Source: FEN-1297 sp964498065
GTDB taxonomy: Bacteria > Bacteroidota > Ignavibacteria > Ignavibacteriales > Ignavibacteriaceae
Assembly (NCBI GenBank): GCA_964498065.1
Contig: CAZCFZ010000013.1
Span: forward strand, 15,166-79,165
Direction: 5' to 3'
Length of the DNA stretch: 64,000 nt
Below the pieces are notes generated by a model that was not told where the DNA came from, did not search any database, and saw nothing but the letters and a program-made list of their open reading frames with translations. Shown one piece after another: positions 46,046 through 55,152 of the stretch; within the stretch, counting starts at the first letter, position 1, and each line of letters opens with the position of its first letter. The translations under genes were made by a program, and so were the position numbers.

Positions 46046-46220
46046 CAAAATTTCCTTCTTTCAAAATGCATTACCAAGCTTTAATGGGAAACAACAAAAC
46101 AATAATTATTATGACTGAAGTTACATTTGATAAAGTACATGCTACAGCTGTCAAACAAATTTAGAAGAGTATATTACTAAATAATATTATTCCCTATGCA
46201 AAAAGAATAATTATGCAACT

Positions 46221-46700
46221 TCAGCCATTAATATTTAGCGACCTCGATTTTATTTCATTTATTCGAATCTGAAATAATTTTTCTTTTGCTTCCATATACA
46301 AATCAAAAGCTGCCATAGCTACCTGATCAATTTGAGATTCAATTAGTGCAAGTTCTTCAAAGATATTTTCATTCTTTATTTCTGCCTCTAATTCCGAAAT
46401 TATTGAACTCCTTAGAAGAAAAACAAAGGCAACGGCTTGCGAAGGTGAAAAATCCTGAACTGCTCTAATTTTAATCAGATCCTGTAAATCGATTTTTATT
46501 TTATCTAAATCAAAGTTTTCAATTAATTCATTCAAAATATTTTCAGCGGAAACAGTTATTGCATGACCAACCGGATTGCTAAATCTGTTTTTTTGATCTC
46601 GTAAAAAATTAGAGGTCTCCGATGGATATGTTGCAAAGATTGACTGGATCCAATTATTCACAATTGTCGATTTTTTGTCTGCTATTAGTTCTTTAATCAT
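46221..46700 (-). CDS. RsbRD N-terminal domain protein
   Basis: 159 aa, helical, with the ITVSAENILNELIE and FSPSQAVAFVFLLRSSI patterns of the RsbRD N-terminal domain (a globin-like or four-helix fold); no STAS or kinase domain is attached. It lies 175 bp upstream of dsrM and about 180 bp downstream of dsrC, same strand. A similar small protein is often found beside dsrMKJOP; its function is not known. A sensing or stability role for the complex is possible. Confidence 0.75.
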   Translation of the reverse strand: MIKELIADKKSTIVNNWIQSIFATYPSETSNFLRDQKNRFSNPVGHAITVSAENILNELIENFDLDKIKIDLQDLIKIRAVQDFSPSQAVAFVFLLRSSIISELEAEIKNENIFEELALIESQIDQVAMAAFDLYMEAKEKLFQIRINEIKSRSLNING

Positions 46701-46880
46701 AATCTTTCCATTTATTCAATAATAATTAGACAGAACTAAGTTTTGATTTCCAAACATCTCTTAAATAATGATTCCTCTTAATAATTCCATATCTATAGGT
46801 AACCTGCACTCTAATAGGAAAACAAGATTTTAATTTGCTTCTCTATTATTTGGAAAACAAAGTTCAACAAAGCGAATATT

Positions 46881-47198
46881 TTATACACAGCCTGTCGGCT
46901 TGGTTAAGCCTGCAACTTTGCATGCACCTTTAGCTGGTCCGGATGGATATAATTCATATATTTCTTTCAGAGAAAAACCTGTTTCCTTACACACTTTCCG
47001 AATCATTGGTGCAATACCGAATTTCTTATAATAATCACGCAGGTAATAAACAATTTTCCAATGCGCTTCAGTCATTTCTGTTACGTCTTCAGTTGTAGCT
47101 AATGCTTTAGCTACATCTTCGTTCCATTCTTCAGGCTTCTGCATGAAACCGTCTTCATCGACTTCAATTTTAAGAGTTTCATATTCAAAGATTGGCAT
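46881..47198 (-). CDS. dsrC: DsrC sulfur-carrier protein
   Basis: 105 aa. The C-terminal arm carries both conserved cysteines: Cys93 (GACKVAGL) and the penultimate Cys104 (PTGCV), eleven residues apart, as in canonical DsrC able to form an intramolecular trisulfide. WxxxYYLRDYY is also typical. DsrC takes sulfur from DsrAB and is reduced by DsrMKJOP. The gene sits between dsrL and the RsbRD_N gene. Confidence 0.97.
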   Translation of the reverse strand: MPIFEYETLKIEVDEDGFMQKPEEWNEDVAKALATTEDVTEMTEAHWKIVYYLRDYYKKFGIAPMIRKVCKETGFSLKEIYELYPSGPAKGACKVAGLTKPTGCV

Positions 47199-47247
47199 AA
47201 TTTTTTCCTATTTATTATAGTTAAATAAGTATTTAGTTCTTTAATGT

Positions 47248-48933
47248 TTATTTCATTTCAATGTAACCGCACGGACAGTTCTCGGCACATTTTTTACAGC
47301 CGTTACAAAAATCCAATTTGAATTTATATGTCTCGTGCTTTACGACCGGTTTTACAATTGCCTGGTCCTGGCAATAGCTCCAGCAAGTTCCGCAGTCAAA
47401 ACATGAACCGCAGCTCATGCATCTTTTAGCTTCTTCAATAACCTGTTCCTCGGTTAATGTGGAAGTAATTTCAAGATTTAAATCTTTCAGCCTTTCTTCA
47501 GGTTTAAGCTTAAATGGTTCATTCCTCAGCTTGCTTTCATAATAGCTTAATATAACTTTGTCATGTGTAATTACAGGAGGCTTATATTCGGGCTCAGGCT
47601 GAATATTTTGGAATCTGTTATGAATCGTCTCTGCAGCTTTTCTTCCGTTAAATATTGCTATAGTTACTAACCCAAGTTCAAGGTCGTCGCCTCCCGAATA
47701 AGTATTGGGAACCTTTGTTAAAAAATCTTTATCAGTTTTAATCCAGTCCTTTCCTTCATGAAGAATATCCAATCCGTCAAAATTCGGTTCTTGACTAATG
47801 GCTGCGATTACCGTTGTCGCATCCAAATAAAAATACGAATCGGGAATCGGAACAGGTCTTCGTCTACCCGATTCGTCAGGCTCTCCCAATTCCATTCGCT
47901 GGCATTTCATCTTCGTTATTTTTTCCCCTTCCTTTTCAAACTCAACAGGGGCAGCCAGAAATTCCAGTTTTACACCTTCTTCTTCAGCGCCGACAATTTC
48001 TTCTTCAATGGCGGGCATTTCTTTTCTTGTTCTTCTATATACAATAGTAACATCCGCACCTAATCTTCTCGAAACGCGGGCAGCATCTATTGCCGTATCT
48101 CCTCCGCCAATAACCAATACCTTATCCCCGACTTCAATTAGTTCACCGCAATTAATTCTATTTAGAAACTCGGTTCCCGTTAAAACATTAGAAGCATCTT
48201 CATTTGGTATACCCAGCAATTTTCCCTTATGAGCTCCAATACCTACAAATATTGCATCAAAATTTTTCTGCAGATCTTCATAAGGAATATCTTTACCGAT
48301 GATCTTATTACAACTAATTTCAACTCCCAGGTCTTCAATTCTTTTAATTTCTTTATCAAGTACGTCTTGCGGCAGTCTGTAATCCGGGATGCCGTATCTC
48401 AGCATTCCTCCCGGTTTACTAAACGCTTCAAAAACTTTTACCGTATATCCTTTTCTTGTTAGTTGATAAGCACAAGATAATCCAGCAGGTCCTGCACCAA
48501 TTACAGCGACCTTCTGGGGATAATTATCACCATTAACACGTTCAAATTGAAAACTATTTTCCAGAGCAAAGTCTCCGACAAACCTTTCGAGATTATTAAT
48601 ACCTACGGCTCCGTCCTTATATGTTCTATTACAATTTTCTTCGCACGGATGAGGACATACTCTTCCGCAAGTTGAAGGGAAAGGATTTTTTTCGGTTAAA
48701 ATATTCCATGCTTTTTTAAATGATTCGCTGTAAGACCTTCCGGTATCTTCGGATTGACTAATCGTTGTTAAAAATTCTCTTATGTTAGTTTCATTAGGAC
48801 ATCCATTTGCACATGGCGGCGTTTTAACAACCTGAACCGGCCGCAATGGTGAAGTTTCAACTGATGAGCCGCCCGCAGAGTGAGATCCCAAACCTCCTAG
48901 AGATCTTTTTGCTTTTTTTACAACTTTAGCCAT
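47248..48933 (-). CDS. dsrL: DsrL-like NAD(P)H:acceptor oxidoreductase
   Basis: 561 aa. The N-terminal part has an HdrA/GltD-like cluster domain (PPCANGC at Cys41/45 and Cys89, Cys93, Cys97, Cys101). FAD-binding follows (VIGAGPAGLSCAYQL at about 145), then an NAD(P) site GGGDTAIDAARVSRRLGA. The C-terminus has CMSCGSCFDC and CNGCKKCAENC for two further clusters. This is the DsrL/GltD-like architecture; the position between dsrC and the dsrABDN genes supports DsrL. In the sulfur oxidiser Allochromatium, DsrL passes electrons between NADH and DsrAB. Length suggests the shorter DsrL-2 type found in reductive settings, but that needs a tree. Confidence 0.85.
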   Translation of the reverse strand: MAKVVKKAKRSLGGLGSHSAGGSSVETSPLRPVQVVKTPPCANGCPNETNIREFLTTISQSEDTGRSYSESFKKAWNILTEKNPFPSTCGRVCPHPCEENCNRTYKDGAVGINNLERFVGDFALENSFQFERVNGDNYPQKVAVIGAGPAGLSCAYQLTRKGYTVKVFEAFSKPGGMLRYGIPDYRLPQDVLDKEIKRIEDLGVEISCNKIIGKDIPYEDLQKNFDAIFVGIGAHKGKLLGIPNEDASNVLTGTEFLNRINCGELIEVGDKVLVIGGGDTAIDAARVSRRLGADVTIVYRRTRKEMPAIEEEIVGAEEEGVKLEFLAAPVEFEKEGEKITKMKCQRMELGEPDESGRRRPVPIPDSYFYLDATTVIAAISQEPNFDGLDILHEGKDWIKTDKDFLTKVPNTYSGGDDLELGLVTIAIFNGRKAAETIHNRFQNIQPEPEYKPPVITHDKVILSYYESKLRNEPFKLKPEERLKDLNLEITSTLTEEQVIEEAKRCMSCGSCFDCGTCWSYCQDQAIVKPVVKHETYKFKLDFCNGCKKCAENCPCGYIEMK

Positions 48934-48987
48934 TTAATATTCTCCCATATCATTCTATTTCAATTTTTTTAATCTTTTAATATAAAA

Positions 48988-49419
48988 TCAGGCGTAAGGA
49001 TAAATTCCCGATTTTACATCTTCCATTTGAGCCAATATCTCATTATGCTTTTGTTCATCAGTCATCAGATAACCGAGTAAATATCGAATGACAAAATTTT
49101 TACTATTTTTCCTCGCCTCTTCGGCAAGTCTAATAGTTTCTTTTTCAAGTTTGATATGTTTATCAACCATTCCCCATACTTCACCCAATTCTTCAGGTGT
49201 TAATGTAATTGCCTGTTTTTCAAAGCTGTCAATAATCAGCTGCTGAATTCTTTTGTGCATTGCAGAATCCTGACGGATAATTTCCATTATGTGCTTAACA
49301 ATAGGATTTTTTGTTTTAGCCATGATATCTGTAGTAGATTTAACAGATTGATCTTCAACAACCTGCCACTCTTTCAAAATTTTAAGTAAGTTTTCATTTA
49401 ATTCTTTTTGTTTAGCCAT
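48988..49419 (-). CDS. Ferritin-like diiron-type four-helix protein
   Basis: 143 aa, four helices without signal peptide. Possible diiron ligands are Glu22 (helix 1), His55 (helix 2), Glu92 or Glu94 (helix 3), Glu122 and His125 in DEQKHNE (helix 4). The usual ExxH of helix 2 is replaced by SxxH next to Asp51, so the site may be incomplete. It lies between dsrN and dsrL with gaps of about 18 and 54 bp. Not a known Dsr protein; the function, perhaps oxidative protection of DsrAB or iron handling, is inference. Confidence 0.6.
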   Translation of the reverse strand: MAKQKELNENLLKILKEWQVVEDQSVKSTTDIMAKTKNPIVKHIMEIIRQDSAMHKRIQQLIIDSFEKQAITLTPEELGEVWGMVDKHIKLEKETIRLAEEARKNSKNFVIRYLLGYLMTDEQKHNEILAQMEDVKSGIYPYA

Positions 49420-49437
49420 TACCTCACCTTTAAATTA

Positions 49438-50886
49438 TTACTGTATAACAGGTATTGTTTTTTTTGAAGCTTTGAATTTTTGCGCACTTTTAATTATGCC
49501 GTTAACCCATTGGGGTGTTGCTAATGCATGAACATGGATGTAACTGGCGAAAACATTTTTATATATTAATCCGTCTCTTTTATTGAAGCATCCAACGCCG
49601 CGGCTTAATGAAAGCGACGTTTTTAAATTAGTATCGTATTCATAAATTTTTGAGTAATGAAACTCATGACCTTTTATTTGCTCTCCCGATTCATAAAAAG
49701 GATTATCGCCGTCAACAACAGCTTCGCAATAACCGTGTCCTTGAGGTTTATCATTCATTTGAATTCTTATAGGTAAAACTCCGGTTAGCGAGTATTCTTT
49801 TCCTTTCCACACAATATCTTTTGCAAGATAAATTAGGCCTCCGCATTCGGCATAAATCGGTAAGCCTTCATCGGCTAATTCTTTTACCGCTTCGGACATT
49901 TCTTTTTTTGAAACTAAATCATCAAGATTCATCTCGGGGAAACCGCCGCCGATATAAAGCGCATCAAGGTTATGTAGATCTTCATAGTTGGTTGAAGAAA
50001 TTGGAACCAGTTCTGCGCCGGCTTCAACAAGCATTTCTAAATTTTCAGGATAATAAAATGAAAAGGATTTGTCTTTAAAATATCCTATCAATATTTTTTC
50101 TTGAGTACGGTCATTTCCAGCATATTTATTTAACGAGTCTAATCCGGATTTTTTTTCTTCAACTGCGGGTTCATAATCGATTGAAGGAGCATTAACGGCC
50201 AGCCTCATAATCTTAGAAACATCAACATTGTCTTCAATTATATTTTGCATACCCAAGAGAAAGATAGATTTTTGTTCAAATTCGTCCGGCATTATCAGTC
50301 CCAAATGTCTCTCAGGCAAAATAAATTTTTTTGAAAGTTTGGGAATAATACCTAAAACCGGTATACCCGTTTCGCCTTCTATTGCATCTTTAGCTATTTT
50401 AGAATGACGATCGCTTGCGGCTCGATTTAAAATAACACCTGCAATATTTAAATCATGTCCCAGGTTCACACAACCTAAAATGGAAGCTGCCGCGGTGCGG
50501 GTAACTTTTGAAATGTCTTGGACAATAATTACAGGAGCTTTAAGCATGGCTGCTAATTCTGCTGTACTATGAGTCCCTTTGTTGTTCACTCCATCGAAGA
50601 GTCCCCTATTACCTTCAATGATATTTATTCCGTTTTTGTCGGCACTTTTTAAAAAAGATTTTTTAAGTTCGGGAAAGCCCATCATAAAAGAATCAAGATT
50701 CCTGGCCGGTTTACCCGAAGCTAAACTCAGCCAGGCTGCATCAATGTAATCTGGTCCTTTTTTAAAGCCGGTTACATTTACTCCTCGACTTTTAAAACTT
50801 GAAAGGAGTCCGCAAGAAACAATAGTTTTACCTGAATCTCCAGATAATCCGGCAATTACAATCCTCGAAAAATATTCGTGTAACAT
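49438..50886 (-). CDS. dsrN: DsrN / CobB-CbiA type glutamine-dependent amidase
   Basis: 482 aa from ATG 50886 (a TTG four codons earlier is also in frame; neither has a good ribosome binding site). N-terminal P-loop domain: IAGLSGDSGKTIVSCGL. C-terminal class I glutaminase: YIGGGFPEMN, YAECGGLIYL (Cys nucleophile) and GHEFHYS. In cobalamin synthesis such enzymes amidate cobyrinate; in dsr clusters DsrN amidates siroheme. Lying directly after dsrABD favours the siroheme role. No other cobalamin gene is in the window. Confidence 0.92.
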   Translation of the reverse strand: MLHEYFSRIVIAGLSGDSGKTIVSCGLLSSFKSRGVNVTGFKKGPDYIDAAWLSLASGKPARNLDSFMMGFPELKKSFLKSADKNGINIIEGNRGLFDGVNNKGTHSTAELAAMLKAPVIIVQDISKVTRTAAASILGCVNLGHDLNIAGVILNRAASDRHSKIAKDAIEGETGIPVLGIIPKLSKKFILPERHLGLIMPDEFEQKSIFLLGMQNIIEDNVDVSKIMRLAVNAPSIDYEPAVEEKKSGLDSLNKYAGNDRTQEKILIGYFKDKSFSFYYPENLEMLVEAGAELVPISSTNYEDLHNLDALYIGGGFPEMNLDDLVSKKEMSEAVKELADEGLPIYAECGGLIYLAKDIVWKGKEYSLTGVLPIRIQMNDKPQGHGYCEAVVDGDNPFYESGEQIKGHEFHYSKIYEYDTNLKTSLSLSRGVGCFNKRDGLIYKNVFASYIHVHALATPQWVNGIIKSAQKFKASKKTIPVIQ

Positions 50887-50912
50887 AAAATCAACCAATG
50901 CAATCAGTCAAA

Positions 50913-51161
50913 CTAATTCTCTGCCCCTTCTTTATGGGGTATTTCTATAAAGCTTCCGCCGAAATATGTATAAACACATTTACCGCTTTCAATTAAATCT
51001 CTGATGGCGGATTTAGCCAAAGCTTTGTCACATCTTTCGCCGAACAATTCGTTCACAGCTTTTGTCAAGTCGGTAGCTTTCCATTTTTTTTGACCCATAC
51101 TATCTTTTATCATCTTATACATAGCATCGGCAACTTCTTCAACTTTAACTTGCTCAGCCAT
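50913..51161 (-). CDS. dsrD: DsrD, small activator of sulfite reductase
   Basis: 82 aa winged-helix type protein. The body DAMYKMIKDSMGQKKWKATDLTKAV and the tail CVYTYFGGSFIEIPHKEGAEN match DsrD. DsrD is a marker of organisms using DsrAB in the reductive direction and stimulates sulfite reduction. It follows dsrB by 12 bp. Confidence 0.95.
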   Translation of the reverse strand: MAEQVKVEEVADAMYKMIKDSMGQKKWKATDLTKAVNELFGERCDKALAKSAIRDLIESGKCVYTYFGGSFIEIPHKEGAEN

Positions 51162-51173
51162 AACTAGCTCCTT

Positions 51174-52256
51174 TTAATAAGTTAAATGCGCTGATCTCTT
51201 AAACGTTAAACCAGCATGTTTGAAATCGTCAATATGTTGTTTCTCAAAAGGAATACCGGTGAGTTGGAAAAATCTAGGCCATCCGATTCGATTTACCCAT
51301 TCACCCATTCTTTCATACGGTCTCGCATTATTAGCCCAAACTTCCACCAGATTTTTTACTGCATCAACCACTTCAGGCCATCTTGGGGGATTATTTGGAA
51401 TAAACGGTATTGCCAGCTTTGAAAACATGGGTTCGCTTCGCGCATTAGATACTTTACCGCCAACCCAAATTGAAACTCCGTCATTTAAAGGATCGTTAAG
51501 AGGCATAGCCGGACATACTGTGTAGCAGTTTGCACAAAACATACATCTTTCTTCCGTTACTTCTACAGTCTTTTTTCCATTTACGGTAACAGGCTTTATA
51601 GCTGCAGTCGGACATGCCGAAACTACAGACGGTATTTCACACATTGCGTTTAGATTATCGCGATTTACTTTAGGCGGGCGTCTATGAATACCCAGGATTG
51701 CAATGTCCGAACAATGAACGGCACCGCACATATTCAAGCAGCATGCTAATGCAATTCTAAGCTTTGCCGGCAATTTCATTTCGGTAAAGTATTCAATCAA
51801 TTCGTCCATTACGGATTTAACTATTCCGGAAGCATCCGTAGCTGCCGAATGACAGTGCACCCAGCCTTGAGTGTGTACAATACTTGAGATTGAATTTCCC
51901 ATGCCGCCGACCGGATGTCCTAATGCTTTCAGATCGCTGATTAATGGTTCAATTTTCGACTCATCAGTGAGCAAGAATTCTACATTATGACGGCTGGTAA
52001 ATCTTAAATATCCGCCACAATATTTATCGGCCAGGTCTGCATATTTTCTTATTTTATCTATACCCAGCAGCCTTGGAGAACCGGCACGTACAGTAAAGAG
52101 TTTCGCGCCGCTTTCCGATACTGTAACCATTACTCCCGGTTTTAATATTTCATGATATTTCCATTTACCGTAGTTTTCCTTGATTATCGGTGGTAAAAAT
52201 TTTTCATAATGAGGCGGACCAATATCGGTAAGCCTTTTCTTTTTCTCTTCTGCCAT
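51174..52256 (-). CDS. dsrB: Dissimilatory sulfite reductase beta subunit
   Basis: 360 aa. The cofactor cysteines ACCLNMCGAVHC are in the family order; GWVHCHSAATDASGIVK is a typical DsrB segment. A ferredoxin domain with ACPTAAIKP and CMFCANCYTVCP follows. With DsrA it forms the alpha2beta2 siroheme enzyme that reduces sulfite; the catalytic siroheme lies in DsrB. It starts 58 bp after dsrA. Confidence 0.96.
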   Translation of the reverse strand: MAEEKKKRLTDIGPPHYEKFLPPIIKENYGKWKYHEILKPGVMVTVSESGAKLFTVRAGSPRLLGIDKIRKYADLADKYCGGYLRFTSRHNVEFLLTDESKIEPLISDLKALGHPVGGMGNSISSIVHTQGWVHCHSAATDASGIVKSVMDELIEYFTEMKLPAKLRIALACCLNMCGAVHCSDIAILGIHRRPPKVNRDNLNAMCEIPSVVSACPTAAIKPVTVNGKKTVEVTEERCMFCANCYTVCPAMPLNDPLNDGVSIWVGGKVSNARSEPMFSKLAIPFIPNNPPRWPEVVDAVKNLVEVWANNARPYERMGEWVNRIGWPRFFQLTGIPFEKQHIDDFKHAGLTFKRSAHLTY

Positions 52257-52314
52257 TTTTAGATTCCTTATTGAATGTAATTATAAATTTTTCATTTTAA
52301 CTAATAAATAATAA

Positions 52315-53535
52315 TTACTTATCTTCTTCAATTTCATCAGATTCTTCCGAATCATCTTCAAAATATTCTTCATAGAATACATATGGGTTTTCTCTCGGAT
52401 GAGCGACCATCTCAGGAATCGGTTCAACGCCGATTGCCTCAAGGAAGTTGCCCATACCCACTCTTTGAATAAATTCACCTACTCTTTCACGGTTCTTTCC
52501 GTTTTCGGACCAAACGTCATGTATTTTTTCAACTAGATCCGTTATTTCCTTATACGGCGGTTCCAGTTTAATAAAAGGAATTAAAACCGATGAAAGCAAG
52601 GCACCTTCAACTATAGGTGCTTTTGCGCCAATTAGTATACATGCACCGCGTTCTTTTCCCGGCGCAAGTGCCTTCGGCATAGTATTAATACAATGCATAC
52701 ATTTAACGCAAGCTTTGTTATCAATTTTTATTTCCTTACCGTCCCATTCCATACATTTAGACGGACAATTACCAACTACATCTCTTTGAATATTTAATCC
52801 TGCTTTTGCATAATTTGTTACTTCTTCTTTATTGATCTGAATATCATCTTTCCATGTGCCGATTATCGACATGTCGGACCGTGCAATTGAAGCAACACAA
52901 TCGTTAGGACATCCGGACATTTTAAATTTCCATTTGTATGGGAATGCCGGTCTATGTAGCTCATCCTGGTAATGCATAGTTAAGAAATAAGTCAAAGCCA
53001 TTGTATCGTAACATGCCCACTCACAACGGGCTTTTCCGCAGCAGCAGCTTGGAGTTCTCACATCCGAGCCCGAACCGCCAAGGTCAAATCCTAATTCGGT
53101 CAGTTCGCTGAATACCGGTTCAAGTTCTTCTGTTCTTGTTCCTAGAAATACCATATCACCGGTAGAGCCATGCATGTTCGTTAAACCCGAACCGTGTCTT
53201 TCCCAAATATCACAAAGTTTTCTAAGGATATCCGAGGTATAAAACCATCCTGCCGGTTGATTAATACGTAATGTGTGGAAATGAGAGACGTTTGGAAATT
53301 TCTCAGGCAGATCGGAATATCTACCGATAACACCGCCGCCGTATCCAAGAACTCCAACTATTCCACCATGTTTCCAGTGCCCGATTCTTTCTTCATAAGA
53401 AAGTTCAAGTTGACCCAATAAGTCATTTGACATTGGATTTTTTTCGGCAGCTGTTTTAATTTCCTTGACGAAACTAGGCCAAGCACCTTTTTCAAGTTCA
53501 TCCAACTTTGGTGTCTTGCGCTTATTATCAGCCAT
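52315..53535 (-). CDS. dsrA: Dissimilatory sulfite reductase alpha subunit
   Basis: 406 aa, with AAGGAG 6 bp before the ATG. Siroheme/4Fe-4S ligands are at Cys165/171 (CCCGKARC), Cys175, Cys209 and Cys213 (SGCPNDC). The inserted ferredoxin domain is at Cys257, Cys261, Cys276, Cys279 and Cys282 (CVKCMHC). It is the structural partner of DsrB. The gene is first in the 26-kb sulfate-reduction block; a 225-bp spacer separates it from the IS1-derived gene on the same strand. Confidence 0.96.
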   Translation of the reverse strand: MADNKRKTPKLDELEKGAWPSFVKEIKTAAEKNPMSNDLLGQLELSYEERIGHWKHGGIVGVLGYGGGVIGRYSDLPEKFPNVSHFHTLRINQPAGWFYTSDILRKLCDIWERHGSGLTNMHGSTGDMVFLGTRTEELEPVFSELTELGFDLGGSGSDVRTPSCCCGKARCEWACYDTMALTYFLTMHYQDELHRPAFPYKWKFKMSGCPNDCVASIARSDMSIIGTWKDDIQINKEEVTNYAKAGLNIQRDVVGNCPSKCMEWDGKEIKIDNKACVKCMHCINTMPKALAPGKERGACILIGAKAPIVEGALLSSVLIPFIKLEPPYKEITDLVEKIHDVWSENGKNRERVGEFIQRVGMGNFLEAIGVEPIPEMVAHPRENPYVFYEEYFEDDSEESDEIEEDK

Positions 53536-53760
53536 TTTTACTCCTTTTGTAGAATTTAATGTGCACTATTTATTTATTATCTAAAGTAAATTAATGTCTA
53601 AATTAATTTTGTTTACTCAAATTTTTAAAAACTTTTGCTTAACAATCACGAATAAACTTAAAAAAGCAGTGAGGCTAAAACAATATGAAATTCGATTTTG
53701 TAATCTATGTGTTGTATAAAAAGGAGAAGAAAAAATCTATGGAACGATAATTTTTCTTTT

Positions 53761-54876
53761 TTATTTGACGGGAATCTGCAATGCTCTAACTGCAAGTTCT
53801 ATAACAAACGTCCTCATTTCTTCACTATCAATATCGAGTTTTAAAGGAGTAGGTAAAGTACCGCAATTAAAATTTTTAAACGTTGTTTTACTCGGATGTT
53901 GAAGATAAAGCGACAGCCTGCTGAAACCTATCGGAAGCGGTGCAAGCATCCACCATGCTATCCAGCCGTTTATTATCGGTAGCGGGTCATATTTAATCAT
54001 ATGAAATTTTTCAAATCTTTTTTGAAAAGCTTTTAATAGTCCTTCGAATCGTGTATTGGATCGTTTATTAATTCTTTCCTGAAGCCTGTTTATAAAATAC
54101 CCCCTGGAGTTAAGGACAATTTGTCTCATCCTTTTATCTTTAAATACAACGAGATAATTTTTTAACTTGCAGGCCTGGCCAATTTTGTAAGCATTGATTG
54201 CTTCAATAATTAATTCTCTAGTATCCGGAGAATAGAATAATTCTTTTTTCAATTGTTTGTCGTAACAGGTTCGCGTATAATTAATAAACGTTGTTGCATA
54301 TGGAAAAACAACCTTTATTGCATCTTCAATTGTTTTAAATCCGTATGACATAAAAGTGGGGCAAGAAAATCCCCTGCAATTAATTCTATCCAATAAGCGA
54401 ATCCAGATTTCCTTTGAATCTCTTCTTCCGAGTTCGAAACCAACTACTACTGTAGATAATGCATCTATTGCCAAAGCAAGATACATTGAGTGTTCATTAT
54501 CATTTCCCATTTTGCATTTAAATTTCTTTCCTACCAGATGAATTAATCTTGATTCATGCTTAGGAGTGCATGCATCAAGATATTCTTCCCATGAAGAACA
54601 GCCTTTTAAATATCCTCTTATTTTTTGATTTATTCTAATCGGCGAGCTATGATAAATTGAACGTAGGTCCCTGTAAGAATAACCGCTTAAATATGCCTCC
54701 GTTAAAGTTCCGATATCAGGTGTTTGTTTAGGTAATTTATTTTGTACCCATGTCTTATGGCAATACATGCATCTGTAGCGCTGAATATTGGCGGAAGTTT
54801 TTCCATGTTTAATAATACTGGTACTATTACAGAAAGGACAATTAATATCTACTAAATTCGGTTTATCGTAAAACAT
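53761..54876 (-). CDS. IS1-family-derived protein with degenerate catalytic site
   Basis: 371 aa, one uninterrupted frame. Residues 13-44 resemble the IS1 InsA zinc ribbon (CPFCNSTSIIKHGK then RYRCMYCHKTW: Cys13, 16, 36, 39); residues about 54-95 form the InsA-type helix-turn-helix. The second part resembles InsB (AIDALSTVVVGFELGRRDS). The catalytic DE of the DEQ segment is LIHLVGKKF here, and the TDG of the second Asp is SYG, so two of three DDE acids are absent; Glu278 remains. No terminal inverted repeats were recognised. It is probably an inactive transposase remnant or a recruited DNA-binding protein, 225 bp upstream of dsrA on the same strand. Confidence 0.65.
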   Translation of the reverse strand: MFYDKPNLVDINCPFCNSTSIIKHGKTSANIQRYRCMYCHKTWVQNKLPKQTPDIGTLTEAYLSGYSYRDLRSIYHSSPIRINQKIRGYLKGCSSWEEYLDACTPKHESRLIHLVGKKFKCKMGNDNEHSMYLALAIDALSTVVVGFELGRRDSKEIWIRLLDRINCRGFSCPTFMSYGFKTIEDAIKVVFPYATTFINYTRTCYDKQLKKELFYSPDTRELIIEAINAYKIGQACKLKNYLVVFKDKRMRQIVLNSRGYFINRLQERINKRSNTRFEGLLKAFQKRFEKFHMIKYDPLPIINGWIAWWMLAPLPIGFSRLSLYLQHPSKTTFKNFNCGTLPTPLKLDIDSEEMRTFVIELAVRALQIPVK

Positions 54877-55152
54877 AAAGATTTATTTCTCTTTATTTTT
54901 ATTACGCTAAACTCAAAATACATACCATTAAATAATTTCTAAATTGCAACTATTTATATAGAATAATAACAAATTTTTTCATTATTGAAAATTTATTTTC
55001 CTATGTTGAGATTGATAAATAAGAATAATTTATTGTTAAATGTTCTTACTTAAGAGGAAATAATTATTTACAAATATCATCTAATTTTATTTTTACATAA
55101 AAATATATTTGAATTAAAAATAACTCTTAATTGTAAAAAGTTTATGATAAGA

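Noticed and set aside
47248..48933. Glutamate synthase small subunit
   Set aside because: The fold is GltD-like, but there is no large subunit, extra C-terminal clusters are present and the gene is beside dsrC, so DsrL is preferred.
49438..50886. Cobalamin synthesis enzyme CobB
   Set aside because: The sequence alone would allow it, but no other cobalamin gene is present and the place after dsrABD favours DsrN; recorded as the alternative.
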